35,361 nt of DNA from positions 1-35,361 of the forward strand of contig JAGVNL010000033.1 in NCBI GenBank assembly GCA_020053275.1, in the 5' to 3' direction. Positions 15,456-22,693 of this stretch are shown piece by piece. Numbering within the stretch: position 1 is the first letter of the stretch; each line of letters begins with the position of its first letter. The position numbers and the translations under genes are program-made. The notes beneath the pieces are model-generated. The model saw only the letters and a program-made list of their open reading frames with translations, was not told the DNA's origin and made no database searches. Source of the stretch: a bacterium. GTDB taxonomy: Bacteria; Patescibacteriota; Patescibacteriia; UBA9934.

Positions 15456-16451
15456 ATGTCCGAAGCTCAACAGGCTGATAAATTTCAAACTATCTATGCC
15501 TCACTTATCCCACTTGCTGAGACAGCCTTAAAATCAATGGAGGATCGTCTAAGGGCATCATTGCGGGATTATTTTTGGCCGAATGAAAGTTTCCCAATCA
15601 TAACTAGTCGTGTCAAGGATAGGCTCGGATTTCTCGGTAAACTCATTGAGAATGGAATTGATACTGAGAGCCCCTCCGAAATTTTAAAAGTCAAAACAGA
15701 TCTACTCGGTATTAGGATAGTTGTGGCTTCTCGTGAACAAATTGAAAGAGTTCTAGAGATGCTTAGGGATTCCAGTAATCCATGGGAGATACAGCATACC
15801 GCTGCTTACACTGGTGATGCCGAAGAAAGGGAGTTTTACGAAGTTATTGGTTTGGACGATGCAGCAACTAAGCCCACCGGGTACTGCGGGGTACATTTTG
15901 ACGTTTTATTAAATGATACAGATGGTAAGCCACGCTGGGTTGAAATTCAAATTAGAACAAAGATTCAAGACGCATGGCAGGGCGTCGATCACCTGATTTA
16001 CAAGGCTGAAAAATGGCTTCCAGATGAATTTCTAATGCTTAGGAAAAGTTTAGCTGGTCAGTTTGAGGCTGCAGAAAAGGCACAGCGTTTTATTTTTAAT
16101 TATGTAGAGAGTCAAGTTCTCGCCAAAAACGAAAACCTAAAATTTACAGAGTTATATAAGTTGTTTGATTGGTCAAAAATAATTGGCCTGCCGAAGAATT
16201 TTCGTAACCAGATCGTTGGCTGCGCAGGGCTTCCTTGGTACTGGTGGATTGCGCCTGATACTGGTATGAGATATTCGTTTGTCATTGAAAATCCAAAAAC
16301 TCACCCAATGAACCAACCGCTGACACTGGTAACAACTGAGCATATGCTGGAGCAACGGCCCGATCTCATGAAAAAAGTTATCACCCTACCGTGTGAATTT
16401 TTGGCCAATATCGAATTGGCTGGCAATGTTGAGCTAAAGAGTTTTACATAG
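15456..16451 (+). CDS. Stand-alone RelA/SpoT-domain nucleotide pyrophosphokinase (small alarmone synthetase or toxSAS-like)
   Basis: Predicted synthetase that transfers pyrophosphate from ATP to a nucleotide or, in toxic relatives, to tRNA. The fold is marked by SRVKDRLGFLGKL (R52, K54), TDLLGIRIVV (D82), TGYCGVHFDV (Y143, H147) and WVEIQIRTKIQDAWQGVDHLIYK (E163). There is no HD hydrolase or TGS domain, so it cannot degrade its product. About 130 residues after the synthetase fold are unusual for housekeeping small alarmone synthetases and could be a sensing or neutralising region. It is unlike the long chromosomal RelA/SpoT enzyme at 6.1 kb. Its place in a mobile element beside a pseudoknot RNA, GHKL ATPase and HEPN protein suggests a toxin or defence effector. 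Confidence 0.85.
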   Translation: MSEAQQADKFQTIYASLIPLAETALKSMEDRLRASLRDYFWPNESFPIITSRVKDRLGFLGKLIENGIDTESPSEILKVKTDLLGIRIVVASREQIERVLEMLRDSSNPWEIQHTAAYTGDAEEREFYEVIGLDDAATKPTGYCGVHFDVLLNDTDGKPRWVEIQIRTKIQDAWQGVDHLIYKAEKWLPDEFLMLRKSLAGQFEAAEKAQRFIFNYVESQVLAKNENLKFTELYKLFDWSKIIGLPKNFRNQIVGCAGLPWYWWIAPDTGMRYSFVIENPKTHPMNQPLTLVTTEHMLEQRPDLMKKVITLPCEFLANIELAGNVELKSFT

Positions 16452-16464
16452 ATAATCTTACCGT

Positions 16465-16493
16465 TTGACGTCGCCCTACCATAGGCGTATATT
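16465..16493 (+). promoter_or_regulatory. Sigma70-type promoter of the pseudoknot RNA
   Basis: TTGACG (16465-16470), 17 bases, TATATT (16488-16493). Expected transcription start about 16500. Confidence 0.75.
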
Positions 16494-16499
16494 ATATTT

Positions 16500-16615
16500 A
16501 TTCTTGGTGAAGTATTGGTATCAACTAGATATCGATCACAGAAGCCAAATACATCGATATAGATTGTATTTGATCTGCAAAAACACCTTGCCAAGGGTGT
16601 TTATTTAATTTTTAG
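16500..16615 (+). ncRNA. Putative pseudoknot RNA between synthetase and GHKL genes
   Basis: Bounded by a strong promoter and a terminator. ATATCGAT (16529-16536) pairs with ATCGATAT (16553-16560), and CAAATAC (16546-16552) pairs with GTATTTG (16566-16572). The arms interleave, the second and third strands abut with no gap, and the loops are 9 and 5 bases: an H-type pseudoknot that could stack coaxially. It could be a regulatory leader for the ATPase gene, or a free RNA, for instance an RNA antitoxin. No known family recognised. Confidence 0.55.
16571..16615 (+). terminator. Terminator after the pseudoknot RNA
   Basis: AAACACCTTG-CC-AAGGGTGTTT stem followed by ATTTAATTTTT. Confidence 0.7.
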
Positions 16616-16648
16616 TGTCATTAGACATTGAAAATAACTTCTCGATAT

Positions 16649-18154
16649 ATGTCAGTAAAGAACCAGCCAAATGCCGGAAAACTAATTTCTTCCTTGAGAA
16701 ACACGGGATACGATAGTTATACCGCAATTCAAGATATTGTAGATAACTCTATCGATGCTGGAGCTAGGAGGATCGAAGTGAGCGTAAAAACAGTTGATGG
16801 TGAGCCTCGCATCATGATTGCAGACAATGGTTCCGGAATGTCGATGGAGATCCTAGACGAAGCCCTAAAATTGGGATCGGCTACTCAGAAAGATGAGATG
16901 TCGGATCTGGGAAAGTACGGCATGGGACTGTGCACAGCATCTATCTCGCTATCGAGAAAACTTCAAGTTATCTCACGCAAGTCCGGCGGCCCTTATCTCT
17001 ATAGTTCACAGGATCTAGATGAAATTATTCTGGAAAATGAGTTCATTAAGGATAGACGAGAAGCCACTAATGATGAAATTAACTTGTTCAAAAAGGAAGT
17101 TAATGATGAGAGTGGAACGCTGGTTATCCTGAGTAAGATTGATAGGTTGTCTAACACTAACTTAAGTATTTTTGCGGGCACACTAGCTGGTTCGATGGGG
17201 AGAATTTATAGGAAATTCATTGACTCAAATATTAATATATCAGTTAATGGAAAGAAGGTTGAAGCAGTTGATCCTTTAATGCTTTCTTTAAAAGGTAGCA
17301 CCGTTTACTCTGATGAGGAATATACTGTTCCGACTAAGTCCGGAAAGGATAAGATCCAGGTTAAAGTAGTCATACTGCCTGATGTAAATGAGCAACTTGA
17401 AAAGGAGATGAAGATGAATACCCACTCTCAGGGATTTTATATCTTGCGCAATAATCGTGAAATTGCTAATGGCCTGACACTTGATATCTTCCGAAGGCAT
17501 AATGACTTTAACCGTCTACGTCTTGAACTTTCATTCACCTCCAACCTTGATAACGAGATGGGCGTAAGATTTACAAAAGATGGTGTGTCACCCAACCAGG
17601 CCATCAGCGACTTCCTAAAACAGGAAATTGGTGGGCAGATTGCTTCGATAAGAAAAATCTTCCTAAAATCTAGGATCGCAGACTCTTCAAAAGAAATTGA
17701 TCACGAAGAATCGGCATCAGTCATCGCTAAGAAGTCGAAGCTGCTGATTACACCGGATGCTATAATTGAGCGTAGAGCTGCTCGTACAAACGTAGAACCT
17801 AGGGATAAACCCGAAAAAGAAGGCACGGAACGTGACCGAGTTCCAAAAGAAACCAGAGTCTCCTCTAGTGGGCTAGGAGCACGTTTTGAGACTTTAGCGA
17901 TGGGAAAGAACGGCCCACTCTATGACTGCTACCAGGAAGGTAAGGTTGTAGTTATTCAGTGGAACGTCGATCACCCATTTTACGAGAAAATAATCTTCAT
18001 GAATAAGGATAGAAAGGACATTACCGCAGGCATAGATTACCTGATCTACGCACTCGCTGCCGCTGAACTAAAAACAACAAACGATGACAACTCTGAGCTT
18101 ATTGGCACTATTAAGTCTATTATGTCGGCGAATCTCTGTTCGCTTCTATCATAA
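16649..18154 (+). CDS. GHKL (Bergerat-fold) ATPase
   Basis: ATP-binding protein of the HSP90/MutL/histidine-kinase superfamily, about 501 residues. All nucleotide-binding boxes are visible: AIQDIVDNSIDAGA (N box, with Asp where many members have Glu), MIADNGSGMS (DxGxG) and LGKYGMGLCTAS (GxG lid). A second domain resembling the S5-fold transducer follows (about 230-350), then a charged linker of about 60 residues and a C-terminal domain. No nuclease motif is seen. Related ATPases act as DNA-clamping or sensor modules in MORC- and MutL-like proteins and in some phage-defence systems. ATG 16649 is preferred to a TTG at 16628; neither has a Shine-Dalgarno. Confidence 0.85.
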   Translation: MSVKNQPNAGKLISSLRNTGYDSYTAIQDIVDNSIDAGARRIEVSVKTVDGEPRIMIADNGSGMSMEILDEALKLGSATQKDEMSDLGKYGMGLCTASISLSRKLQVISRKSGGPYLYSSQDLDEIILENEFIKDRREATNDEINLFKKEVNDESGTLVILSKIDRLSNTNLSIFAGTLAGSMGRIYRKFIDSNINISVNGKKVEAVDPLMLSLKGSTVYSDEEYTVPTKSGKDKIQVKVVILPDVNEQLEKEMKMNTHSQGFYILRNNREIANGLTLDIFRRHNDFNRLRLELSFTSNLDNEMGVRFTKDGVSPNQAISDFLKQEIGGQIASIRKIFLKSRIADSSKEIDHEESASVIAKKSKLLITPDAIIERRAARTNVEPRDKPEKEGTERDRVPKETRVSSSGLGARFETLAMGKNGPLYDCYQEGKVVVIQWNVDHPFYEKIIFMNKDRKDITAGIDYLIYALAAAELKTTNDDNSELIGTIKSIMSANLCSLLS

Positions 18155-18190
18155 GTAACTATTAAAACTGATATCCTAAGGTATTAGAAC

Positions 18191-18221
18191 AAAACTCGAT
18201 TATTTAATCGAGTTTTTGTTT
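18191..18221 (+). terminator. Strong terminator after the GHKL gene
   Basis: AAAACTCGATTA-TT-TAATCGAGTTTT perfect hairpin followed by TGTTTT. Confidence 0.9.
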
Positions 18222-18392
18222 TAGTCTAACTCAACCTAATATTCTATTCTCAGGATTGAAGAGCTTAAAATTCTACAACTTATCAATAGCGCAACAGTCC
18301 AAGCCATAGCCAATATTAGTCATGGATAGTAGTATAATATAAAATTAAATATAATTTTCAGCCTACAGAATTACACATATCTGATCACTTCT

Positions 18393-19043
18393 ATGGACCT
18401 TTCATTAAAATCGGTACTTTGGTCGCACGCTACCTTGCGACATGATTATGATACACTCTCGAGGATCGTTGATTATTTTGTAGCAGGTGACAGGGTGCAC
18501 AAAGAACACTGTACTTTGAAAATATTACAAAACATCCAGTCTACTAATTGGCAGGAAAAATACCCGTCACGTCTTTTCGTATTCCTTGTGTACAGCTCGA
18601 TTACCTATACTTTGGATGGAAGAAAATATATAGAAATGGAAACGATGTTGCTCTGCCAAGTCGTAGAGCTATTACATTACACTTACTTCGGTACTGGTCG
18701 CACAAACTTTGATGATAAGGTGAAGATGTTATACGAAACCTATTACGACTATCACTTCAACACAAAAACGGGAAATATTATTCGGATTATTAGGAATAAT
18801 ATTGCTCACACCGGAGCGATTGGCGGCGTGAGAGAGAAGATGAAGTCGACAGATATGATCGTAATTGATCAACTAGCAACAAAGTCAAGCACAACTCTTA
18901 TGGAGATAGCATTCTCATTTAACCTTCTCGTTATGGATATGGTCGTGAGGACGTTAGGACTGGAGTTCAATGACCTTGCGAGGAATGGTCTTCAGCCTTA
19001 CGCCAATGATCATTTCCGGGGAAATAAAAAAGCTGGTAACTGA
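18393..19043 (+). CDS. HEPN-motif protein (predicted RNase), unknown family
   Basis: A 216-residue, mostly helical protein. The segment IIRIIRNNIAHTG contains R134-N-N-I-A-H139, the R-x4-H signature of HEPN ribonucleases (Arg followed by a polar residue, His at the end), located in the second half of the protein as in many HEPN folds. No other domain is recognised. It follows the GHKL gene by about 240 bp with a terminator between and a TATAAT at 18333-18338, so it probably has its own promoter. Candidate RNA-cleaving effector of the cluster; function is inference. Confidence 0.65.
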   Translation: MDLSLKSVLWSHATLRHDYDTLSRIVDYFVAGDRVHKEHCTLKILQNIQSTNWQEKYPSRLFVFLVYSSITYTLDGRKYIEMETMLLCQVVELLHYTYFGTGRTNFDDKVKMLYETYYDYHFNTKTGNIIRIIRNNIAHTGAIGGVREKMKSTDMIVIDQLATKSSTTLMEIAFSFNLLVMDMVVRTLGLEFNDLARNGLQPYANDHFRGNKKAGN

Positions 19044-19079
19044 CCTTAAAACCTAACTAACCCTATAATTACTGAACTT

Positions 19080-19532
19080 TTATTCACCTATTCTGCTAAT
19101 TCCAAGGATAATCTTACGGTTGATAGTTGCTCTTTGCGTCATTTGTTTGTCTGATAAGTTCCTCTTACGCCATGTATCAATATAGAAATCCCTCTGCCAG
19201 CCAGTGAGGATATTTTGTTTGTATGCCAGCTCGATTACGTCGGGATTACAAGCAGATTTATCGTCCCCCTTTATTCTCTTTAATGCATTGAATAGTTTAT
19301 TTGAGTTCAAGCCTATAAACGTCTGTACACAATGGTTTCCGACTGTAATTACATTTTCGTTTTTTGAGTTTTTAATCTCGCATAATTCTGTAATTGGAAA
19401 ATGGCCGCATGCGCATTCTTGGGGTTCAGTAACCTGATATATGTTCTCGATGTGCCATTCGAGACGTGCCTCATCCCAAGTTGGAGCAACGCTATTTTGC
19501 AGTACTTCGCTTATCAGTTTGTTATTAGCCAT
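19080..19532 (-). CDS. Small protein with putative zinc-binding motif, unknown function
   Basis: 150 residues. The middle contains ECACGHFPITELCEIKN and VGNHCVQTFIGL, giving a set of Cys/His ligands (CxCGH, C, HC) that suggests one zinc site in a treble-clef-like fold. The C terminus is basic. Similar CxCGH...VGNxCV proteins occur in phages and mobile elements without assigned function. It is convergent with the HEPN gene and is the last gene before attR. Confidence 0.7.
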   Translation of the reverse strand: MANNKLISEVLQNSVAPTWDEARLEWHIENIYQVTEPQECACGHFPITELCEIKNSKNENVITVGNHCVQTFIGLNSNKLFNALKRIKGDDKSACNPDVIELAYKQNILTGWQRDFYIDTWRKRNLSDKQMTQRATINRKIILGISRIGE

Positions 19533-19840
19533 AGTATTATTTTACCGATGCTACCATATCTCACTGAACTCCGGAATAGGCACTATTATGTAATATTTTT
19601 CCACATCAGTGATATTTCTGATTTATTCAGATGGGATTTATGCGGTAAATCAACATACACCTATAGTATGAAACTCCATCACTCCCCGGAGGTGTTGCCC
19701 ACCCGTTGCCCATGAAGTGATGAAATCTACATCTCTCTGTGAACCAGTGAGGACTAGTGAGAATGGTAAAATGGCCTAGCTAAAGCCATTTTACGCATCT
19801 TTACTAGTAACCATGCAATAAGCCTATTTTAGGCTGATAA
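19533..19840. other. Right-end non-coding region of the element
   Basis: 308 bp without a gene. It contains the paired arm-type sites (19694-19713), a 10-bp perfect inverted repeat GTAAAATGGC / GCCATTTTAC (19766-19794, whose right arm recurs at 12071-12080 beside the HTH promoter) and an AGCCT-ATTTT-AGGCT hairpin next to attR. This layout fits a recombination arm. Confidence 0.55.
19694..19713 (+). promoter_or_regulatory. Putative integrase arm-type sites, right end
   Basis: GTTGCCCAC (19694-19702) and GTTGCCCAT (19705-19713), 11 bp apart and in the same orientation as the left-end pair. Confidence 0.5.
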
Positions 19841-19869
19841 GGTTCGAGTCCCTCCCGCGGCACCAAAAA
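19841..19869 (+). repeat. attR core (29 bp)
   Basis: Exact copy of 10622-10650. Downstream comes what is presumably the original tRNA-Leu terminator. Confidence 0.9.
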
Positions 19870-19893
19870 ACTCTAGCTAAGCTGGGGTTTTTT
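19865..19893 (+). terminator. Terminator downstream of attR (original tRNA-Leu terminator)
   Basis: AAAAAACTC-T-AGCT pairs with AGCT-G-GGGTTTTTT around one base. Confidence 0.6.
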
Positions 19894-19929
19894 GTTTGAC
19901 CTTTTTATGAAAATAGGCTATTATTCCGG

Positions 19930-20006
19930 CGCAGGGTAGAGCAGCCTGGCAGCTCGTCGGGCTCATAACCCGAAGGTCGTCGGTTCAAATCCGACCCCTG
20001 CAACCA
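19930..20006 (+). tRNA. Initiator tRNA-fMet (CAT)
   Basis: 77 nt with encoded CCA. The first base C opposes A at position 72 (no pair), the anticodon stem has the three G-C pairs GGG/CCC flanking CTCATAA, and the D-arm reads AGAGCAGCCTGGCAGCTCGTC, all initiator features. Confidence 0.97.
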
Positions 20007-20010
20007 AAAG

Positions 20011-20038
20011 TCCGCCGTTTTATACGGGGGATTTTTGT
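20011..20038 (+). terminator. Terminator of tRNA-fMet
   Basis: TCCGCCGT-TTTAT-ACGGGGGA stem followed by TTTTTGTT. Confidence 0.7.
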
Positions 20039-20095
20039 TATGCTATAATGTAGACAAATGGCTACGGCCTTCCTCGAAAGAGGTAAAAAAATTAT

Positions 20096-20266
20096 ATGGT
20101 AAAGAAAATTCGAAATTCAAAGAGTGACGCCTTGATAAGATCCATAGAGAAGGATTTGGGCTATCGACCTCACTATAAAACTGACGCCGAATTGCATGCT
20201 AGTCTTGTGAGAGATGGACTGCCGTCACTGTCAAAATTACTTAAAATGATAAGATTGGAAGCGTAG
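20096..20266 (+). CDS. Small basic protein (56 aa), unknown
   Basis: Frame from ATG 20096 to TAG 20264-20266: starts MVKKIRNSKSDALIRSIEKDL and ends LPSLSKLLKMIRLEA. The pattern K-(I/L)-RNSKSDALIR-IE at the N terminus and SLSKLL near the end looks like a conserved small-protein family of unknown function in this type of genome. A TATAAT lies at 20043-20048. It precedes the next small gene by four bases, an arrangement like a small two-gene module. Confidence 0.5.
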   Translation: MVKKIRNSKSDALIRSIEKDLGYRPHYKTDAELHASLVRDGLPSLSKLLKMIRLEA

Positions 20267-20270
20267 CACC

Positions 20271-20617
20271 ATGGGAATACTTGATTTTGTAACTGACGAT
20301 AAACTTCGCAAGACTTTAGAAATCTCTCTGAAGTATATTTTCAGATTACATGAAAAGTCAGAGGATCCAAAGGAAAGTAGTTTTTATCAACTGTATATCA
20401 TTTCTTTCATTGAAGCAATTTTACTTTTCCTATTGAGAGCAAGAATCTTCTTCTCAGTAAGACCGCTATAAGTATTTTAGCGTTGAATGATGTTCGTAAT
20501 ACCTTTCACTTCAGCAAAGTGCGCAATCAAGTTTGCAGTATTGAACGAGTAGAGGAAGCCTTGTCGCTACTTGTTTATATCATCGATAATGCACCGGGAG
20601 CTATTCGGAAAAATTAA
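20271..20617 (+). pseudogene. Frameshifted small gene, unknown
   Basis: The frame from ATG 20271 reads MGILDFVTDDKLRKTLEISL and stops at 20471. A second open frame, offset by one base, takes over from about 20413 (FTFPIESKNLLLSK, NDVRNTFHFSKVR, SIERVEEALSLLVYIIDNAP) and ends at TAA 20615-20617, where it looks like a natural helical C terminus. Joining them near 20415-20425 would give an ordinary protein of about 115 residues. Either a decayed gene or a sequencing error. Confidence 0.45.
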
Positions 20618-21105
20618 AACCAAGCATTGGCGCCGGCGGTGATGAGGGTGACGAGGCCGCCAGCAACGAGTGTGCCTAGAAAAATGGCGATGAAGGATTG
20701 TTTGAAAGGGATCTTGAGGGCGACGGCAACGAGGGCAGAAGACCAGAGGCCAGCTAATGGGAGAGGAATGCTGGCGAGTAGAAAGAGGGCGATGGCGCCG
20801 TAACGGTCGTACTGTTTTTTGAGTTTGTGCTCACCGTGGGCGAGGAGTTTGTCTATTGGGGCGACGAGTTTTGGGAGGTGCTCTTCACAGAGTCGACGAA
20901 GCCACAGGAGGCCGAAGAAAATTGGAAAGAATGGAATGATGGTACCCAAGACGGCCAAACCGTAGGCGTCCATGGGGTTAATGTTCCAGGAATGGATGGC
21001 CAGCGGAATAGTTAAGCGAAGCTCCGTTAGTGGGAGGCCGGAAAGCAACATGGTGGCTAGCCAATGCGGCCAGGAGTCAAAAATGTTGATGATGAAATTG
21101 ACCAT
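20614..21105 (-). CDS. Small multidrug export family membrane protein (PF06695-like)
   Basis: About 163 residues with four to five hydrophobic segments. LLSGLPLTELRLTIPLAI is the family's conserved reentrant-like motif near the N terminus, followed by GTIIPFFPIFFGLLWL, and YGAIALFLLASIPLPLAGLWSSALVAVAL. The family name is historical and the transported substrate is uncertain. ATG 21105 (MVNFIINIFDSWPHW) is preferred to an upstream GTG at 21132. The 3' end overlaps the decayed small gene on the other strand by four bases. Confidence 0.8.
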   Translation of the reverse strand: MVNFIINIFDSWPHWLATMLLSGLPLTELRLTIPLAIHSWNINPMDAYGLAVLGTIIPFFPIFFGLLWLRRLCEEHLPKLVAPIDKLLAHGEHKLKKQYDRYGAIALFLLASIPLPLAGLWSSALVAVALKIPFKQSFIAIFLGTLVAGGLVTLITAGANAWF

Positions 21106-21149
21106 ATTTTCCTTTAAAATTGTAAAATTCACGATTCCAGACCTGACCC

Positions 21150-22127
21150 CTATTTCCAGCTATAGGTTTTGAAGGCCCAGGCGGTGAGACCTTTGGCGTC
21201 GTTGAAGCGACTTGTTTTTGAGGTTGAGCCGAGGACGACGACACGGAGCGCATGACCGTCGTGCTTGATGAGGGTGGCGAAGCAGTAGCCGGCCTCTGGA
21301 ATATAACCAGTCTTCCCTGCTACAACTTGGTAGTCACCTTGGTTCAGATAACTGGTGAGGAGTTCGTCTGTGGCTATGATGTCGACCGAGTAACCGCTGG
21401 CTTGAGTTACGGTAACTTGGCTGTTCTTCATAATGCCGGCCATAATTGGATTACTGGCGGCGGTTGATAGTATTTTTGTGAGGTCGCGAGCTGTGGAAAC
21501 ATTGCCGGAGTCTACGCCACTAACATCAACATAGTGAGTAGAGGCCATGCCGAGATCTGCGGCTTTTTTGTTCATGGCGAGTAGGAAATCCTCTGGCGAT
21601 AAGTTTGAGAAACGAGACAGAGCGCTGGTGGCGGTGTTGTCGCTGCCAACTAAGCTAGCGCGCAGAACATCACGCATAGTTACGGCGTCGTCAAAACGGA
21701 GGTAGACACGCCCGCCACCTACGAAGTCGTTGCCAACTATGGTGACGCGTTGATTGAGGTTTGGGTTAGAGTCGAGGAAAACGAGGACTGTCATTAGTTT
21801 GGTAATACTGCCGATGGCACGAACGGCGTCTGGCTCCTCGGAGTAGAGAATGGCACCGCTCGCGTCGTCGATGACAATGGCACTGGCGGCGGTGGTGACG
21901 ATGCCGTAGGAGTCGAGGTCGATTTTTATGGGAGGCGCAAGGCGGTCGGCAGCCAACGGCAAAGTGGCGAACCAGGAGCTAGCAAAATTGATTGGCGCCG
22001 GACCAGCGTAGCTTGCCGCGTCAGTCGCGACTGACGCGGCTTGCCAAGCAAGAGCTGCGCCATCAACCGGGAATAGATTGATGAGGCTGGTGGCGAGTAG
22101 TAATTGTGAGAGTAGATTTGGGAGCAT
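21150..22127 (-). CDS. D-alanyl-D-alanine carboxypeptidase (peptidase S11, PBP5-like)
   Basis: Extracytoplasmic serine peptidase that trims peptidoglycan stem peptides. Active-site motifs are SITK (SxxK), SDN (SxN) in GSDNTATSALSRFS, and KTG in VVAGKTGYIPEAGYC. The N-terminal signal or anchor is MLPNLLSQLLLATSLINLF. ATG 22127 is chosen because the longer frame begins with TTG. Residues 30-38 (AASVATDAA) are encoded exactly by a 26-bp palindromic repeat, in the variable segment between signal and catalytic domain. The gene follows scpB and overlaps its end slightly. Confidence 0.92.
   Translation of the reverse strand: MLPNLLSQLLLATSLINLFPVDGAALAWQAASVATDAASYAGPAPINFASSWFATLPLAADRLAPPIKIDLDSYGIVTTAASAIVIDDASGAILYSEEPDAVRAIGSITKLMTVLVFLDSNPNLNQRVTIVGNDFVGGGRVYLRFDDAVTMRDVLRASLVGSDNTATSALSRFSNLSPEDFLLAMNKKAADLGMASTHYVDVSGVDSGNVSTARDLTKILSTAASNPIMAGIMKNSQVTVTQASGYSVDIIATDELLTSYLNQGDYQVVAGKTGYIPEAGYCFATLIKHDGHALRVVVLGSTSKTSRFNDAKGLTAWAFKTYSWK
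22015..22040. repeat. 26-bp perfect palindrome, copy 2 (inside the carboxypeptidase gene)
   Basis: Begins GCCGCGTCAGTC and is its own reverse complement, centred on GTCGCGAC. Relative to 2-27 it differs at two positions per arm, each compensated in the other arm. Read in frame as AASVATDAA. Confidence 0.85.
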
Positions 22128-22129
22128 AA

Positions 22130-22147
22130 AACTACTAACTACCAACT
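22130..22147. repeat. Short interspersed repeat AACTACTAACTACCAACT, copy 2
   Basis: Exact copy of 66-83. Here it overlaps the last codons of scpB (TVGS-stop on the minus strand). Confidence 0.6.
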
Positions 22148-22692
22148 GTTAAGTTACTAAGCAGTGCGTCGATTTTAGCGTTGATATGGAGTGTGCTGTA
22201 GTCAGGTAATTCGCTAACGGCATGCACGCCGAAGAAGCGGAGGGCGTCGGTGGATAAGCGATAGGTTGGTTGCATTTTGACGACATCGTCGCGCTCGTCG
22301 ACGAGGCCACGGAGCTGCAAATTGCGGAGGATGAGGGAGCAGTTAACGCCACGAATTGCTTCGATTTCTGGTTTGGTAAGCGGGCCACGGTAAGCAATGA
22401 TGGTGAGAGTTTCGAGCGAAGGGCGCGAGAGTTCAGTGTCGAGGTCAACATTCGTAGCCTTGGCGACTAGTTCGGCGTGATCTGGATTGGTGACGAGCTG
22501 CACGAGGTCGTCACTGACGAGGAGGTGAATGCCAGACAGTGAAGTATTGAGAGAGTCGGCGAGAGTAGTTATGGCGGCAGTAACTTCGGCCTCTGATGTG
22601 TCGAGAAGTTTGGCGAGTTGCTTGCGTGAAACTGGCTTCGTGAGGACGAAGAGGAGGCTGGCGATTTGGCTGCTCTGGATTTGGTTTTCCAT
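22135..22692 (-). CDS. scpB: Segregation and condensation protein B
   Basis: Winged-helix dimer that joins ScpA and SMC in the chromosome-condensing complex. 185 residues. Two winged-helix domains are visible: SSQIASLLFVLTKPVSRKQLAKLLDTSEAEV and LETLTIIAYRGPLTKPEIEAIRGVNCSLILRNLQLRGLVDE, the latter being the most conserved ScpB block. It starts one base after scpA stops, so the two are co-translated. Confidence 0.94.
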   Translation of the reverse strand: MENQIQSSQIASLLFVLTKPVSRKQLAKLLDTSEAEVTAAITTLADSLNTSLSGIHLLVSDDLVQLVTNPDHAELVAKATNVDLDTELSRPSLETLTIIAYRGPLTKPEIEAIRGVNCSLILRNLQLRGLVDERDDVVKMQPTYRLSTDALRFFGVHAVSELPDYSTLHINAKIDALLSNLTVGS

Positions 22693-22693
22693 A

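Larger units (their letters stand above)
10622..19869. mobile_element. ~9.2-kb integrative element in tRNA-Leu
   Basis: Direct repeats of 29 bp (the tRNA-Leu 3' end plus CCA and five A) bound the segment. The tyrosine integrase gene lies immediately inside the left boundary pointing at the tRNA, with an excisionase-like HTH gene next to it, as in tRNA-targeting genomic islands and satellites. The interior is more AT-rich than its flanks and mostly encodes unknown proteins. No capsid, terminase or conjugation gene is recognisable, so this is a small island or satellite that would need help to move. Confidence 0.88.
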
